Below are positions 31,604-43,178 of a stretch of DNA of 64,000 nucleotides, one piece after another. A program made the position numbers and the translations under genes. This DNA comes from Gnetum montanum. Taxonomy: Eukaryota > Streptophyta > Gnetopsida > Gnetales > Gnetaceae. Every line of letters begins with the position of its first letter. Positions within the stretch are counted from its first letter, which is position 1. The DNA is taken from contig MNCI01010074.1 in the NCBI GenBank assembly GCA_015680685.1, forward strand, positions 687,372-751,371. The letters are read 5' to 3'. The notes beneath the pieces were generated by a model, which was not told the DNA's origin, ran no database searches, and worked only from the letters and a program-made list of their open reading frames with translations.

Positions 31604-32447
31604 TGATGAGTGGTGAGGTACCCCTACACTCAACCATACAAATACAAGCGTTTCATGCACGATCCTTTCGAACTCCACAGACGGGCTAGTTGTGGTATCT
31701 AGACAGTTACTTGTAGATCACAGTTTGCTTTCTTCCCACCTAGACTAGTATTAGCTTTGTCACGTATGGTTTTGTCCAGAGTGAGGTGTATGATATGTTC
31801 CTATACTAATGCTACTCCTGGGGCTAATGGAAAATAATATCAACTAAACTAGGAGAGAGAGAGAGAGAGAGAGAGTCTAAGCTAGCCTAAGNGAGAATCT
31901 AAGCTAGCCTAAGTGTGAGCATCCGTTCCTTAATCATCCGTACACATCTTGGACCTCGTGCACAACTACCATTGGGATTACCAAGCGCATGGCCTGGGTA
32001 TGCTATTGGGTTACCAAGTAGTCACACTTAAATGCTCGTGATTAAGCTGTACTCATTCCGCATTACTAGGAGATAAGGGTAGAGACATATTAACTATGAA
32101 AGCAGTAAATAACAATAACAATTAAATAAATAATTAAGCTAAGTGGATGCTGCAATGATGAAGTAATCTCGATCTTTATTGCCGATCATGTGCGTTTCCA
32201 AGTACGTGTCACTCGAATAAGGATGTCGTACGATTACAATCATCACACTACGGGCATGCACTAGGAGAGAACGGTTGAGAGGAAAAAAAATCGACTTACT
32301 AAAAACTATTGAAAACTTAAACTTCAAAAACTTCCTTACTAAATCTGCCTACCTCTTATTTATAGATGAGGAGGTAGGCTACGATATCGCGTACGTGATA
32401 TCATGGGTGCGATATCGCAGCCAACAAATTCATGATTCATCATCCTC
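31599..32447 (-). mobile_element. Solo LTR inside LINE RT, target duplication TCCTC
   Basis: The LTR proper is 31,604-32,442 (839 bp), TGATGAG...TTCATCA, minus orientation, with perfect duplications TCCTC at 31,599-31,603 and 32,443-32,447. U3 (32,380-32,425) carries two GATATCGCG-type and one diverged palindrome with the TATA box at about 32,357-32,366. A (GA)n tract and a single N (31,892) lie in R/U5. Confidence 0.95.
31873..31913. other. Single-N assembly join with duplicated flank
   Basis: The N at 31,892 separates two copies of TCTAAGCTAGCCTAAG (31,876-31,891 and 31,898-31,913). Related LTRs have one copy here, so this is probably a gap-closing artefact. Confidence 0.7.
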
Positions 32448-34264
32448 TTACTCCTTACCTATTCATTATTGCAATAGACTTTCTTTACCATCAATTAAAT
32501 TATGATATTTAGAATAAGACTATCACTAGAGTTCTTCTTTCTACTCATCAATATCAACATCTTAATATGCATTTTGCTAGGAATTCCTTTTGGCTTGTTG
32601 AAAATACACCTACTAATTTACATTGACTCTTGTTTTGGGTGAATTAATATTGCTCTCTTTCTAACTTTGCTATTGATTAGACTAAATCCTCTATTTATAA
32701 TTTCAAAAATAATTATCATTAATTGCTTGACAAAAATTCGAAACTAATCAAGGATCAAGATATCATTAAGATTTTGGGAATTCTCTTTTGTTTTAAAGGA
32801 TCTACTGCAACCCTTTGGAATCAAGTAGTATCTTGGATTTAGGGGAAAATTGATAAGTGGAAGACAAAACCTCTTACTCTTGTAGGCAAGTTTCTAACTT
32901 GCAAATCTATTTGTGCTTCTCCTTATGTGTATTATTCTTCATGTTGGGCTCCCTCTCAAGCCGTTTATCAGAAGTTGAAATGATTATTTTGAGATTTCAT
33001 ATGGTCTTATAAAGATTCTTAAAAATGTTTTCATCGAGTTACTTGGGATATTATTACTTTCTCTAAGAAAAAGGGTAGTTTAGGTCTTGTAAATTCTTTC
33101 AAATAGGGGCTTACTTTAGTGGCAAAGCAATTGTTTCAACAGTTGGATGTTTCTGACATTATTGAAACTCTCCTTTAGTTATAGCTACAATAAGCATTTC
33201 TCAAGAAAAGATCATTTTAGAAAGGTATCTACTTTGCTAATTAGATTCTTTATACCTCATATGATTATCATTTTTGGATCTCATGTCTTCAAAAGCATTT
33301 GAAGGGCTTAGTAGGTATTACACAATTATATAGATTGGACTGATCTCAAGATCAATCTTATTCTTCTTTCTAAGCTTTGTCCATGGTGGTTATCTCTTTC
33401 ACCTAATCCTCTAATATTATGAATTCCTGGATGGCTACTTCTTGGTTTTAGAAGTGACTGATTTCTCTTAACTATATACATTTTTTTGATCAATGAATTT
33501 CTCGGGAAATGTTTAATAATTTGTATGGGGTATCTACAACTATGCATCATTTTTTTGATCAAATCTATAAATTTATTCACCACCATCTATAATTGGATGC
33601 TTTGATGTAAAGTTATTTTCATAGTCTTTGTTAGACTAAGGGATTTAAACTCTTGCCTTATAAGCCACATGTTCCATTTGAACTTTGGCACAACTCCTTA
33701 ATCATTGTTAATCATTGCAATAGTTTTTGTCATAAACAAGAATCCGAACAATTTCAGATGTCCACCTTCAAGTGAATATAGAAGCTTCCTATTCTACCTA
33801 AAATTCAACAGTTTCTTTAGTGTCTTCTTCATGAGGGTTTACCTATTGGCAAGAAGCTTAAACATCTTAGGGTTCATACTTCTATTTGCCCTCTCTGTGG
33901 AGCAATAGATGATTTTGTTCATGTCTTTTGGCAATGTTCTTTTGCTTGGCACACATGGATTTGGGCATGCAAAGTTATTCCAAATTATCAACTATCTCAA
34001 GATGATGCCTTTTTTGGCTTTTTACTTATAACTTCTATGAATTTCAGATTTCTTTGGAATGTTATTAAGCTTATTGTTCACTTTCATATTTCGAAGCACA
34101 TATGCAATATCATTTTTCAAAAAATAAAATTTCCAAATATATATCATTTGACTATTGTAGAGAAATCATAAAAATTCTACCTTCTCCATTTCCAAATTAT
34201 ATCCCAAGAAATTAGAGATTAATCAATTGATTCATCTTTTGCAACATTGGTTTAGATTTATGGA
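32443..34264 (+). pseudogene. LINE reverse transcriptase remnant, C-terminal part with zf-RVT domain
   Basis: Continues motif B directly (TPYLFIIAIDFLYHQL after the duplication). The RT thumb/connection follows in broken frames (about 32,840-33,130: KPLTLVGKFLTCKSICASP, then FIWSYKDS and HRVTWDIITFSKKKGSLGL). Near 33,880-33,970 is the zinc-binding reverse transcriptase motif CPLCGAIDDFVHVFWQC (zf-RVT). Catalytic motif C was not found intact in the broken stretch. The LINE stops where the 5' LTR of element G begins; I could not recognise a continuation beyond 62,830. Confidence 0.8.
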
Positions 34265-35155
34265 TGATGAAGTGTCTTCGGTTGGTTGCATCGATGGGAT
34301 GTCATTCATGCGACCTCATCAATGGGAACTCATCAACATAGGGTTTCCCATGTTGACATGTACCCATCAACATGGCACCCTAGTAGGTCTATAAATACAA
34401 CATCCCAACCATGTTAATGAGAGTGAGAATTTCAATTGCTATTGGAACTCTTGTAGTTTGTCTCCATAAGAGATAGAATAATTTTCTAAGTGCCTACAGC
34501 AGGAGTCAAGGAGTGTATGGATCTTTATTCAAGAACTATTATACTTGAGCACCACAGTGTGTGCAACAATAAAGACAAGCTTTTTGATAAACCTTTCAAC
34601 ACTTGAACTAGCTTAATGATTTATTTATGCATTTATTGTTTTCATTAATTAAGTGATTAATTAAGCTAAGATGATTAAGACTTTAAGTAATTAATTAATT
34701 AAGCTAGATAAACTAGCACACATAAGTATGACCACTTCGAGCATATGTATAACACTTGGTAATCCTAGTAGTGCTTAATGCTTGGTTGCCCAGTAGTGTT
34801 ATGCGTGTTCAAGATGTGTACGGAAAGTGGGACTAGATACTTATGTTAGGATAGTTAGTTATTAATTAGCAATTAAATTATTTGAACTATTTAATCAATT
34901 TATTCTCAGTTTATTACCAACCTTAGGTAAACAAAATATAAAATAATAAAAATCATGTGCCTCAATTACACTTGACCATACAACTAAGCTTTACAAGTGT
35001 AGTTGGGAAGACAACGATCATTCCATAATTAGATTCACCTTCTAGATTGAATCCTGTGTATGAGAACACTAGGAATCCATAGAATTCAACCAGATCACTC
35101 GTGAATGCCTTAGTGATTTGTATGGTTGGGTGTAGGGGTACCTCATTGCTCATCA
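34265..35155 (+). repeat. 5' LTR of element G
   Basis: 891 bp, TGATGAAG...TGCTCATCA. U3 (34,285-34,380) carries repeated CATC(G/A)ATGGGA / CATCAACAT motifs rather than GATATC. The TATA box TCTATAAATAC is at 34,389-34,399 and the AATAAAG signal near 34,571. The end GTAGGGGTACCTC..CTCATCA is shared with all the minus-strand LTRs. Confidence 0.9.
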
Positions 35156-35156
35156 T

Positions 35157-35174
35157 TGGTGTTGTTTCCAGGGA
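35157..35174 (+). promoter_or_regulatory. Decayed tRNA-Asp primer binding site, element G
   Basis: TGGTGTTGTTTCCAGGGA against TGGCGCCGTTGCCGGGGA: 13 of 18 match, and four of the five differences are C-to-T or G-to-A. Confidence 0.75.
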
Positions 35175-35314
35175 TTCTTAGCCAATACCGCGCACTATCA
35201 ATCTAGGATTAGTGAAAATTACTCAACATCATTGAAATGAACCTAAAAAAGTTAAATCATAACAATTAATCAAAACTTTACTACAAGCACACTGAGAAAC
35301 TCTTTCTAACAAAA

Positions 35315-37311
35315 ATGTCTTCTTCTTCTCACAAGTAAGATAATTCTAAGTCAATAGTACCACAAGAATGTAGAGTGGTGTACACTCATCTTGATGAGTT
35401 TGTTCCCAATTTCACTTACATCCTCCATTAGTATGAACAAATGCGGTGGTGAGACATGGAGGGGAGCATTGTATTGCCACTTGACCAATTTGTTCCCAAG
35501 ATACTGTTCCAAACTCTTACAAGGTTGGGCATTGAGGAGCTTCATGGAGAGTACATTGTGGAAGATCATGACTTTCGAGACTACTGTCCCATTAAGACAC
35601 AATGCAAACAAGATCAACAATAGGAAAAGTATCGCGAAGCCATGAAGGGGAAATGGTTCACTAACTCCTTGTTCCTACTAAATCAAAAGGATGATGAGGA
35701 ACCTCTTTCTAAGGGTTCTCAACATGCAAACTCTCCACCTCTTGACTCTAGTGAAGGGGAGCAAAACCCAAATCCTAAATCAATAATCAACAATCCGGGT
35801 TTTGGTAACAACAAGTCTCATGGTCATGGGAGCTTTAAGAAAGGAAGTCGAAGTAGGAACTTGGACAAGCATAATGACGATCACTCTAAAGATCATGACT
35901 ATGAGAAATGGAGAGGAAGTGCCAAACACCATGGTGGTGGCAATCCTCCTCCCTCTTAGCCCTCTTCATCTAGATCATCTTCCTCCTCTGAATCTGAAAA
36001 GAACCATAAACGATAGGACAATAATGATAATCATAGAGATCATCATGAACGAAGGGATGACAGAGGACATCACAGGCATCATCAAGTTCATGATGTTGAA
36101 CCTCTGCTGGCCACTCGAAATATGCTCAATATCACAAAGGCTATCAAAATTCCTACCAAGCATGTGAAAGATAGTCGAATCAAGCCACTAGATATGAATA
36201 ATATCCCCAGATTTGAGGGGAGATATAACTCAAATCCTCAAATGCATCTACAAGCCTTTCATGATGTCTGTGCCTTAAAATTTTTGAAAATGATTGGTAA
36301 AAGCGCAAGTTGTTCCCCAAAACACTCATCAAGGAAGCAAAAAGTTGGTAGTAATCTTTAAAACCAGAATCAATTCATCAATAGAGTATAATGCTAGAAC
36401 TATTTAACGGCAAGTATTAGACATACTCTAGAGTGTCAAACCTATGAAGGCAAATTCAAGGTTAGAAACAAGGAATCCATGAACGCTTGGATGCCACTAT
36501 GGGCAGATATTATTCCTTATGACACTGATTCCTTAGCCATGACTACTCTCAAAGGGAATAACTTCACCACATCATGGATAGGCTTCACTCAGAAACATGA
36601 AGGACCCTTGGGGTTTATGCCGAAGGAAGATAGTCAAAATTAAGAGCCTATCAAATACAAAGGCTAATTGAGTAAGTAGCAAAAGAAGAAGGAGAGTTGA
36701 GAAAAAGTGAAAGTGTAGAAGTATATAACAAGGATCCTTCTATCAAAAAGAAGGAGGTCTGCTTCTATGACAACGAGGAAGAGTCACCTCTTGATGAGGT
36801 AGTGTAATGAAAGACCCTGTCGATCCAAAAGTCTATGTCTGAAATTTTGGCCAAGGTAGATAAAATGTGGAATTCATCAGATGAAAATTCTAAATTGCTC
36901 TAAAAGTAATAAAAGAATCAAGAGAGCAGAGTAGTGATCATGACTGTAAGAGGTGGAAAAAGCTTAAACGTGGCTACCAAAGGGGCAAGGGCAAAGCTAC
37001 TGCAGTAGAAAAAGTTGTGGAGACTAAATTAGATGATGATGATGGGTGTGACATCTACCACTATGAACATCCTAAGAGATGTTGCCATGTTGTATCACAC
37101 TTATAGGAATCTAGGGTTTATGCTCTAAATCCACAACTATCAAAAGGCAAACACTTGAAACATTTCCTTATCTTCAAGGCAATCCTAGGTAAGTCCACCA
37201 ACAATAACCTTATTTTTCAAGTGGAATTCTGCCACAAACATATGAGCAATATTAGTAGTGAAAGTAACCACAGTCATGGGGGATGCCACCACCACAGCAA
37301 CAATACCTTTG
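35315..37311 (+). pseudogene. gag remnant of element G, first part
   Basis: Inferred ATG at 35,315 (MSSSSHK, then a stop). N-terminal extension: CRVVYTHLDEFVPNFTYILH and MEGSIVLPLDQFVPRYCSKLL. Charged Ser/Lys/His-rich stretch 35,642-36,100. Start of the capsid domain at 36,120-36,300 (NITKAIKIPTKHVKDSRIKP, then PRFEGRYNSNPQMHLQAFHD). Knuckle near 37,045-37,090 with the second Cys changed (CDIYHYEHPKRCC). It ends in the Pro/Gln-rich tail at the insertion of element 2. Multiple stops. Confidence 0.82.
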
Positions 37312-38094
37312 TGATGAGTGGCAAGGTACCCCTACACTCAACCATATGAATACGAGCGTTTCACGCACGATCCAGTCGAACTTCAAGGACCAAGTGCTTA
37401 CATGCCTTAATGGAACACTCAAGGTTAATCAATCGTTGTCTTCTCAAACTTACTTGTATTGTCACGGTTGTATGGTTAAGTAAGCTTGAGGTATATAATT
37501 TTTATAGCTTTTGTCTTTTTTATGTCTTCTGCTAATAAAGGAGAGGGAGAGAGAACTAAGTGGCTAACTTACATTAACTAGTTTCTAAATGTTCCTAGCA
37601 CTAGTATCCATTCCCACTTACTGTACACATCCTGAACCAGTGCAATGCTACTAAGATTACCAAACGCTAATTGTTACTGGGTTACCAAGCGCTACACACA
37701 TGCTCGAAGTGGTTGTACTAAGTGTATTTAACTAAGGGGGTTGAAGGTTAAGAGAGATATTAATTAACTAGGAAAGCATTAACCAATAATTAATTACTAA
37801 TTAGCTTAATTTGTATGCTACAAGGTTTATAATAAAGTTTTTCTTTATTGTCGTACACAAAATTGTGCTCAGGTACAAATTGTTCGAATAAATATCCGTT
37901 CACTCTATGACTCCTACTGCGGGCACATAGAAATAATTCTAACTTTGGAATGACTAAACTGCAAGAATCTGGCTAAGGGTCTAAGTCTAACTATCTTGGA
38001 ACCAAGGGCACCGCCTCTTATTTATAGAAGATGAGGCAGGACGCAATATCGCATGGCAGATGTGATATTGCGTACATGATATCACAGCTCATCA
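37312..38094 (-). repeat. 3' LTR of element 2
   Basis: 783 bp, TGATGAG...CTCATCA. U3 (38,035-38,088) keeps decayed GATATCGCG-type palindromes (CAATATCGCA, TGATATTGCG, TGATATCACAG). The TATA box is near 38,020-38,030 and the AATAAA signal in R near 37,845. Confidence 0.9.
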
Positions 38095-40180
38095 TATCCC
38101 CATGACTAAATGAAAACTCATCCTTGAGTTCCTTACAAAATATTGGGAAGGTATGGGATTATTGACTTGAATGACAACTAATGGTGAATGGGATGATGTG
38201 TGAATGGATCAATCATTACAATACATGACAACATTAGTGTTCATGACCAAAAGAGTGAACACTATACACAATTGACATCCAGCCTTATTTGATAGCTGAG
38301 AGAGAGAAAAGGAGAAGACGTGTTGCTGTCAATGCCAAGATTGTGCCTTCCATTGTCCATTCATCTATGCCATCAATCTTGTTCCTTGCACAACTATTCC
38401 AACACCAGTCTATCCTGATCGTTTCCTCTAGCTCCAGTCCATTTCTGTATGATTGTCATCTGCACACACAACATAATCATGTATGAGCAAGGATAAGTAA
38501 ATCACAATACAGTTGATACCTTGCATTAGTGTAAGGTCCATTGGCTGAGTTGTGATATCGCTAATACAGATTCTAGAGATATAACACTTGTGACTACCCA
38601 AGGTGTAGGGGCTAGGAAAAATTGAAAAAATTGGACCAGGGCTCCCATGACTAAACGCGATCCTCTGATAGCGATAGAATGGAAAAAGATAAGGAATAAT
38701 AAATATGGAGAAAAAGAAACAATAGCAATGCCAATAAAATGGATGTCAGAGATGGAAATGAACTAAAAAAATGTTGATTGTGGGAATATTTAAGGAAAAG
38801 AAGTTAATTGATGCACCAAATAGGAATGCCAGTGGGTCCTCCCCAAAGCAGGCTCATGCCTTTGATGCCCTGACAAACCCACATTCAAAGAGTCTGTAGG
38901 CTTTGAAAATGTCATTTTGGAGCAAGAGTTAAAACTTAACCCTAAGAATTCACCAAGGAGAAAACAATGCATCAACCAAAATATAGACTACTGATACAAC
39001 CAACAATGAGGTGGAAAATGGAGAAAGAATGATGGGGAGAAGAGAATGGAATGGAGTCCCAAGAACAAGGTGGTGTACAACCCCTTGTGTATGTATGGTT
39101 AATGTGACTGAGTAGATCTCATTCCAAATCCAGCCTCAAACAATTCACATCCAGTGACTTCGCATTAATACACTTGGCCAATCCATCCACTTGAAGTAAC
39201 AAGAATGCTTCCGCCAAAGAGTCACCACCATTCCAAGGAAATGAGAAAGGGTAAAGTAGGAAGTGAGAGAGGGCCTTAGTTAGAGGGAGCATGTTTGTTT
39301 AGTTCCATAACCAGTGCTTGTAGCCTAGATGATTATTTTTTCTAAGGGGTGTGCTTTGAATTCTCACTATGTTTTTTTTTTTTTGCTTGAGAACCACACC
39401 ATGCAAAGACTTATTTTTATTGGCTGAGCTTCCAGAAAATAGAGCAACATCGGAATGGTAAGGAAAACTCAAGAAGAAAACATCCAAGTACCCAAGTGAA
39501 TAGCTAGCACAAATGCATCAAATCCCTTTTAAGTCACACCCTTTTTAGTCCTTGAGTCCTTCCTTAGTTTGAGAAATGCCCAGTCACCAATTTGTTAATA
39601 ATTTTATTATTAAAAAAAGGGACTGTATAGTTCCAAGCCAAGAGAGACCATAGAATTTCATGGATGCATGGATGACGTGGACTCATTACCTGTTATATCA
39701 AAAGAACCCTACCTTAGTATCAACATTATAACTCAAAGGTATAAACCAAACATCAGCAATCAATAGAATACAGTTCATACCACCATCAGGAGCACTTATT
39801 AGGTGACGAATCTAACAAAACAAAAATCACAAACAAAGACAAAAACAGGAACAAAAAAAACAAACAGTCACACAAAGAAATGAAAAAGTATAAACAATGT
39901 TGCAAAACAAAAACAAGAAAAGTTAAAGAAATTTGTAAAACAAAAATGTGTAAAACAAAAACTTAAAAAGGAACTGAGGGCCTCAAATGGTTAGCAGAGG
40001 TGGCTATCTTCCCCATGACTGAGTTGGAAGGAGGAGATTTGAAATAGTGAGCAAGGTCATCCCTTCTCAGAGGTATTGTGTGCACTGACCATTCTAAATT
40101 CATGGAAAGGTTTGGTTTGTTGCACATTGACTAATAATCTCTTATTAGGGCTCTTGTTTGAATTTTTCAGGAATTTCCAA
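38095..40180 (-). other. Element 2 3' region without recognisable ORF2
   Basis: It contains the shared spacer blocks: GTGGGTCCTCCCCAAAGCA at 38,828; the block matching Z 160-260 at about 39,240-39,350; the A-rich tract with AAACAAAAA units at 39,800-39,970. The remaining integrase end lies at about 40,080-40,145. The stretch 38,095-38,650, where ORF2 should begin and end, is far too short for it, so ORF2 is deleted. Confidence 0.65.
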
Positions 40181-40194
40181 CTTCCCTCAGTTGA

Positions 40195-40940
40195 TTTTTT
40201 CAAGGTTAAGGCTTGGAAGTTGGTAGCGAACTTGCTCTAGTGCATCTATGCTTTCAATCTAAGCACAAGTTATTCCCTCAGTTAGTTCCATGCATGTTAG
40301 TGAGTTGCTCTCTTGATCAGCTATCAGCCACTGGGTGTCTTCTGATCGTGTGGTTGCTGCATATAGGCATTTTTGTATATTAATGTCTTGTGCACATTGG
40401 TTGCATGCAGGCAATGCTAAACTTTGCACAACCCATGATCTCTGCACACAATTGCACCATGTATCACTATATGTGATGCATGGAACCTTCTTCTTCTCAA
40501 TCTTTACAAAAGTATTCTCCTTAGATATTTCTAGGAAAAGATCAAGGATTCCTACGCGTGCATCTATAGTACTTAGCCATGCCCTTCCCATTATTATTGG
40601 GAAGTCCCCTTTACCGTTATCCACTTGTATCACTAGGAAATCAATTGGGTATGACCACCCACAGACAGTGGTGACGATGTCCTCCACCAGTCCCAAGGGA
40701 ACAGTGATGGACTGGTCGACTAGCTCTAGGCAAATATTACTCTTCCTTAATGGAGGCAGGTTCTAGGCTTTGTACATTTCTTGTGATATTAAGTTGACTC
40801 CAGAACCTGAGTCCAGAAGAGCTTTGCATGGCTCATTCCCAATGATTTGGAGATAGAGTAGAGGGCTTCCAGGATCAAATAATTTCCTGGGAAGGTGGCC
40901 AACCTTAATCCAGTCAGTTATGACATGTGTTAACATAACT
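40195..40940 (-). pseudogene. Protease of element 2, active-site motif intact
   Basis: On the minus strand the region near 40,790-40,830 reads KALLDSGSGVNLIS, with the retropepsin D-S-G triplet. The 145-aa open stretch 40,259-40,696 has the second half (IIMGRAWLSTIDA). The frame is interrupted between them. It continues into the truncated linker after which RT should start. It would process Gag and Pol; truncated and unlikely to be functional. Confidence 0.82.
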
Positions 40941-40999
40941 GTATGGTTGAGCTCGGTGTTTGGTTCGAAGGGAGCTCTGAAGCTTTATTTCATGGGAAG

Positions 41000-42153
41000 G
41001 CATTTAGAGGTTCAACCGCTTATGGTTGTAAGGGCTTGGTTGGACTATTGGTTCTGAAGAAAGGTCTTTTCTTCATACGGTTGGTAGAACCAATAGCGAG
41101 TTGAGGATTCACAGCCCTTGTGGCATTGCATTGCTACGGTTGAGTAGGGAGTTCCCCTTCCATTATTGGAGAAAGTGGTAATGGAGCTATTGGTGTGAGA
41201 GCTACGAATGGATTTAAAGGATGATATGTTTGTGGGTTATCTTCCCTAGGAGAAGGAGTTCTATAATACTCACAAGCTTGGTAGTGATGTTGTGGCGTAA
41301 CATGACTAACAGAGTCATGTGGAGAGATTGGATGCTGCACGTAGTAGCCATATGGGTCAGGTTGTTGGTAGGGGTATTGTTGCCTTGGTGGTGGCATCCC
41401 CCATGACTATGGGTATTGCCACTGTTGATGTTGCTCAATGGGTTGTGGTGGAGTTCCACTTGGATAATATGTTGAAGGTTGGTGGAACTGCCTTGGGTTA
41501 CCTTGGGGATAAGGTAACCGTTGGGGTGCTTGCTGTTTATTTAGTCATGGGTTGAGTGCATACATCCCAGACTCTTGTAGATGTGAGATCACTAGGCAAC
41601 ATCCCTTAGGATGGTCATATTGGCATATCTCGCATCCACCATCATTGTCTGTGTCGAAATCCACAACCTCTTCTATGATGGCCATTTTTCCCTTACCCTT
41701 GTTACATGCATTTTCCACTTCTCTCTTTTTTTTTGTTGCGGTCACTACCTCACTCCCTAGACTCCTCTACAATTTTAAGAATAGTTTCAAGCCTACTATC
41801 CAGGGAGTCCCACATTTGATCTACCTTTGTCAATACTTTTGTTGTTAACTTTTGGAGAGGTAAAATTTTCCTATTCACCATCTCTTCAAGTGATGACTCT
41901 TCCTCCTCCTCACAAAATCTCACTCCCCTTTTTTGGAGGGAAGGATCTCAGTTGTATTCTTCTGCACTTTCTCTCTTTCATAGCTCACCTTCTTCTTTGG
42001 CTACTTACTCTAGCAATCTATGAATTTGATGAGACCTAACCTACAATAACCTTCCTTGGGCATACCTCCTAAGGGTTTTTCTTATTTCATGCCTAAGTCC
42101 ATCCACGAGATGGTGTAGTTGATCCCACTATGAATAACCATGGCCAGGGCAAC
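41000..42153 (-). pseudogene. gag of element 2, C-terminal part
   Basis: Resumes at element 3's insertion point with PGHGY (matching PGHGF of element 1 gag, residues 205-209). It has the zinc knuckle CEICQYDHPKGCC (41,545-41,745 frame, spacing CX2CX3HX4C) and the Pro/Tyr/Gln-rich tail (MPPPRQQYPYQQPDP, 41,134-41,400). Stops and shifts are present. Confidence 0.82.
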
Positions 42154-42987
42154 TGATGAGTGGCGAGGTACCCCTACACTCAACCATACAAATACGAGCG
42201 TTTCACGCATGATTCTTTCGAACTCCGCAGATGGGCTAGTTGTGGTATCTAGATAGTTACTCGTAGATTGCAGTTCACTATCTTCCCACCTAAACTAGTA
42301 TTAGCTTTGTCACATATGGTTTTGTCCAAAGTGAGGTGTATGATGTGTTCCTATACTAATGCTACTCCTAGGGCTAATGGGAAATAATATCAACTAAACT
42401 AGGAGAGAGAGAGAGACAGAGAGAGAGAGAGAGAATCTAAGCTAGCCTAAGTGTGATGAGCATTCGTTCCTTAATCGTCCGTATACATCTTGGACCTCGT
42501 GCATGACTACCACTGGGATTACCAAGCGCATGGCCTAGGTACGCTACTGGATTACCAAGTAGTCACACTTAAATGCTCATGATTAAGCCATACTCATTCC
42601 GCGTTACTAGGAGATAAGGGTAGAGAGATATTAACTAAGAAAGCAGTAAATAATAATAACAATTAAATAAATAATTAAGCTAAGTGGATGCTACAATGAT
42701 GAAGTAATCTCGATCTTTATTGTCGGTCATGTGCATGTCCAAGTACATCACAATCAAATAAGGATGCTGTACAATTACAATCACCACACTGTAGACACAC
42801 ACTAGGAGAAAAGGGTTGAGAGGAAAATTGATGTACTAAGAACTTATTGAAAACTTAAACTTAATAACTCTAAAAACTTCCTACCAGATCTGTCTACCTC
42901 TTATTTATAGATGAGTAGACATGTTGTGATATCGTGTACGTGATATCATGTATGCGATATCGCGGCCAAAAAAATGATAACTCATCA
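42154..42987 (-). repeat. 3' LTR of element 3
   Basis: 834 bp, TGATGAG...CTCATCA. U3 (42,925-42,965) has three GATATC palindromes (TGATATCGTG, TGATATCATG, CGATATCGCG). The TATA box is near 42,900-42,911. (GA)n tract at 42,402-42,434. Two CACTGG..TACCAAG units near 42,510-42,560. Confidence 0.9.
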
Positions 42988-43178
42988 TATCCCCACGACT
43001 GAATGAAAACTCATCCTTGAGTTACAATGAGAACAAGCTCCATTGATTACATAGTGGATAGGTATGGGATTATTGACTAGTGAGAATGGGTTCATGCTGC
43101 AGTGTGGAATCAAAACAAAATTGAGACACAACACAAAGAATGCGAAAGAAAATCCTATAGCTAAGAAATTGATGGAAC

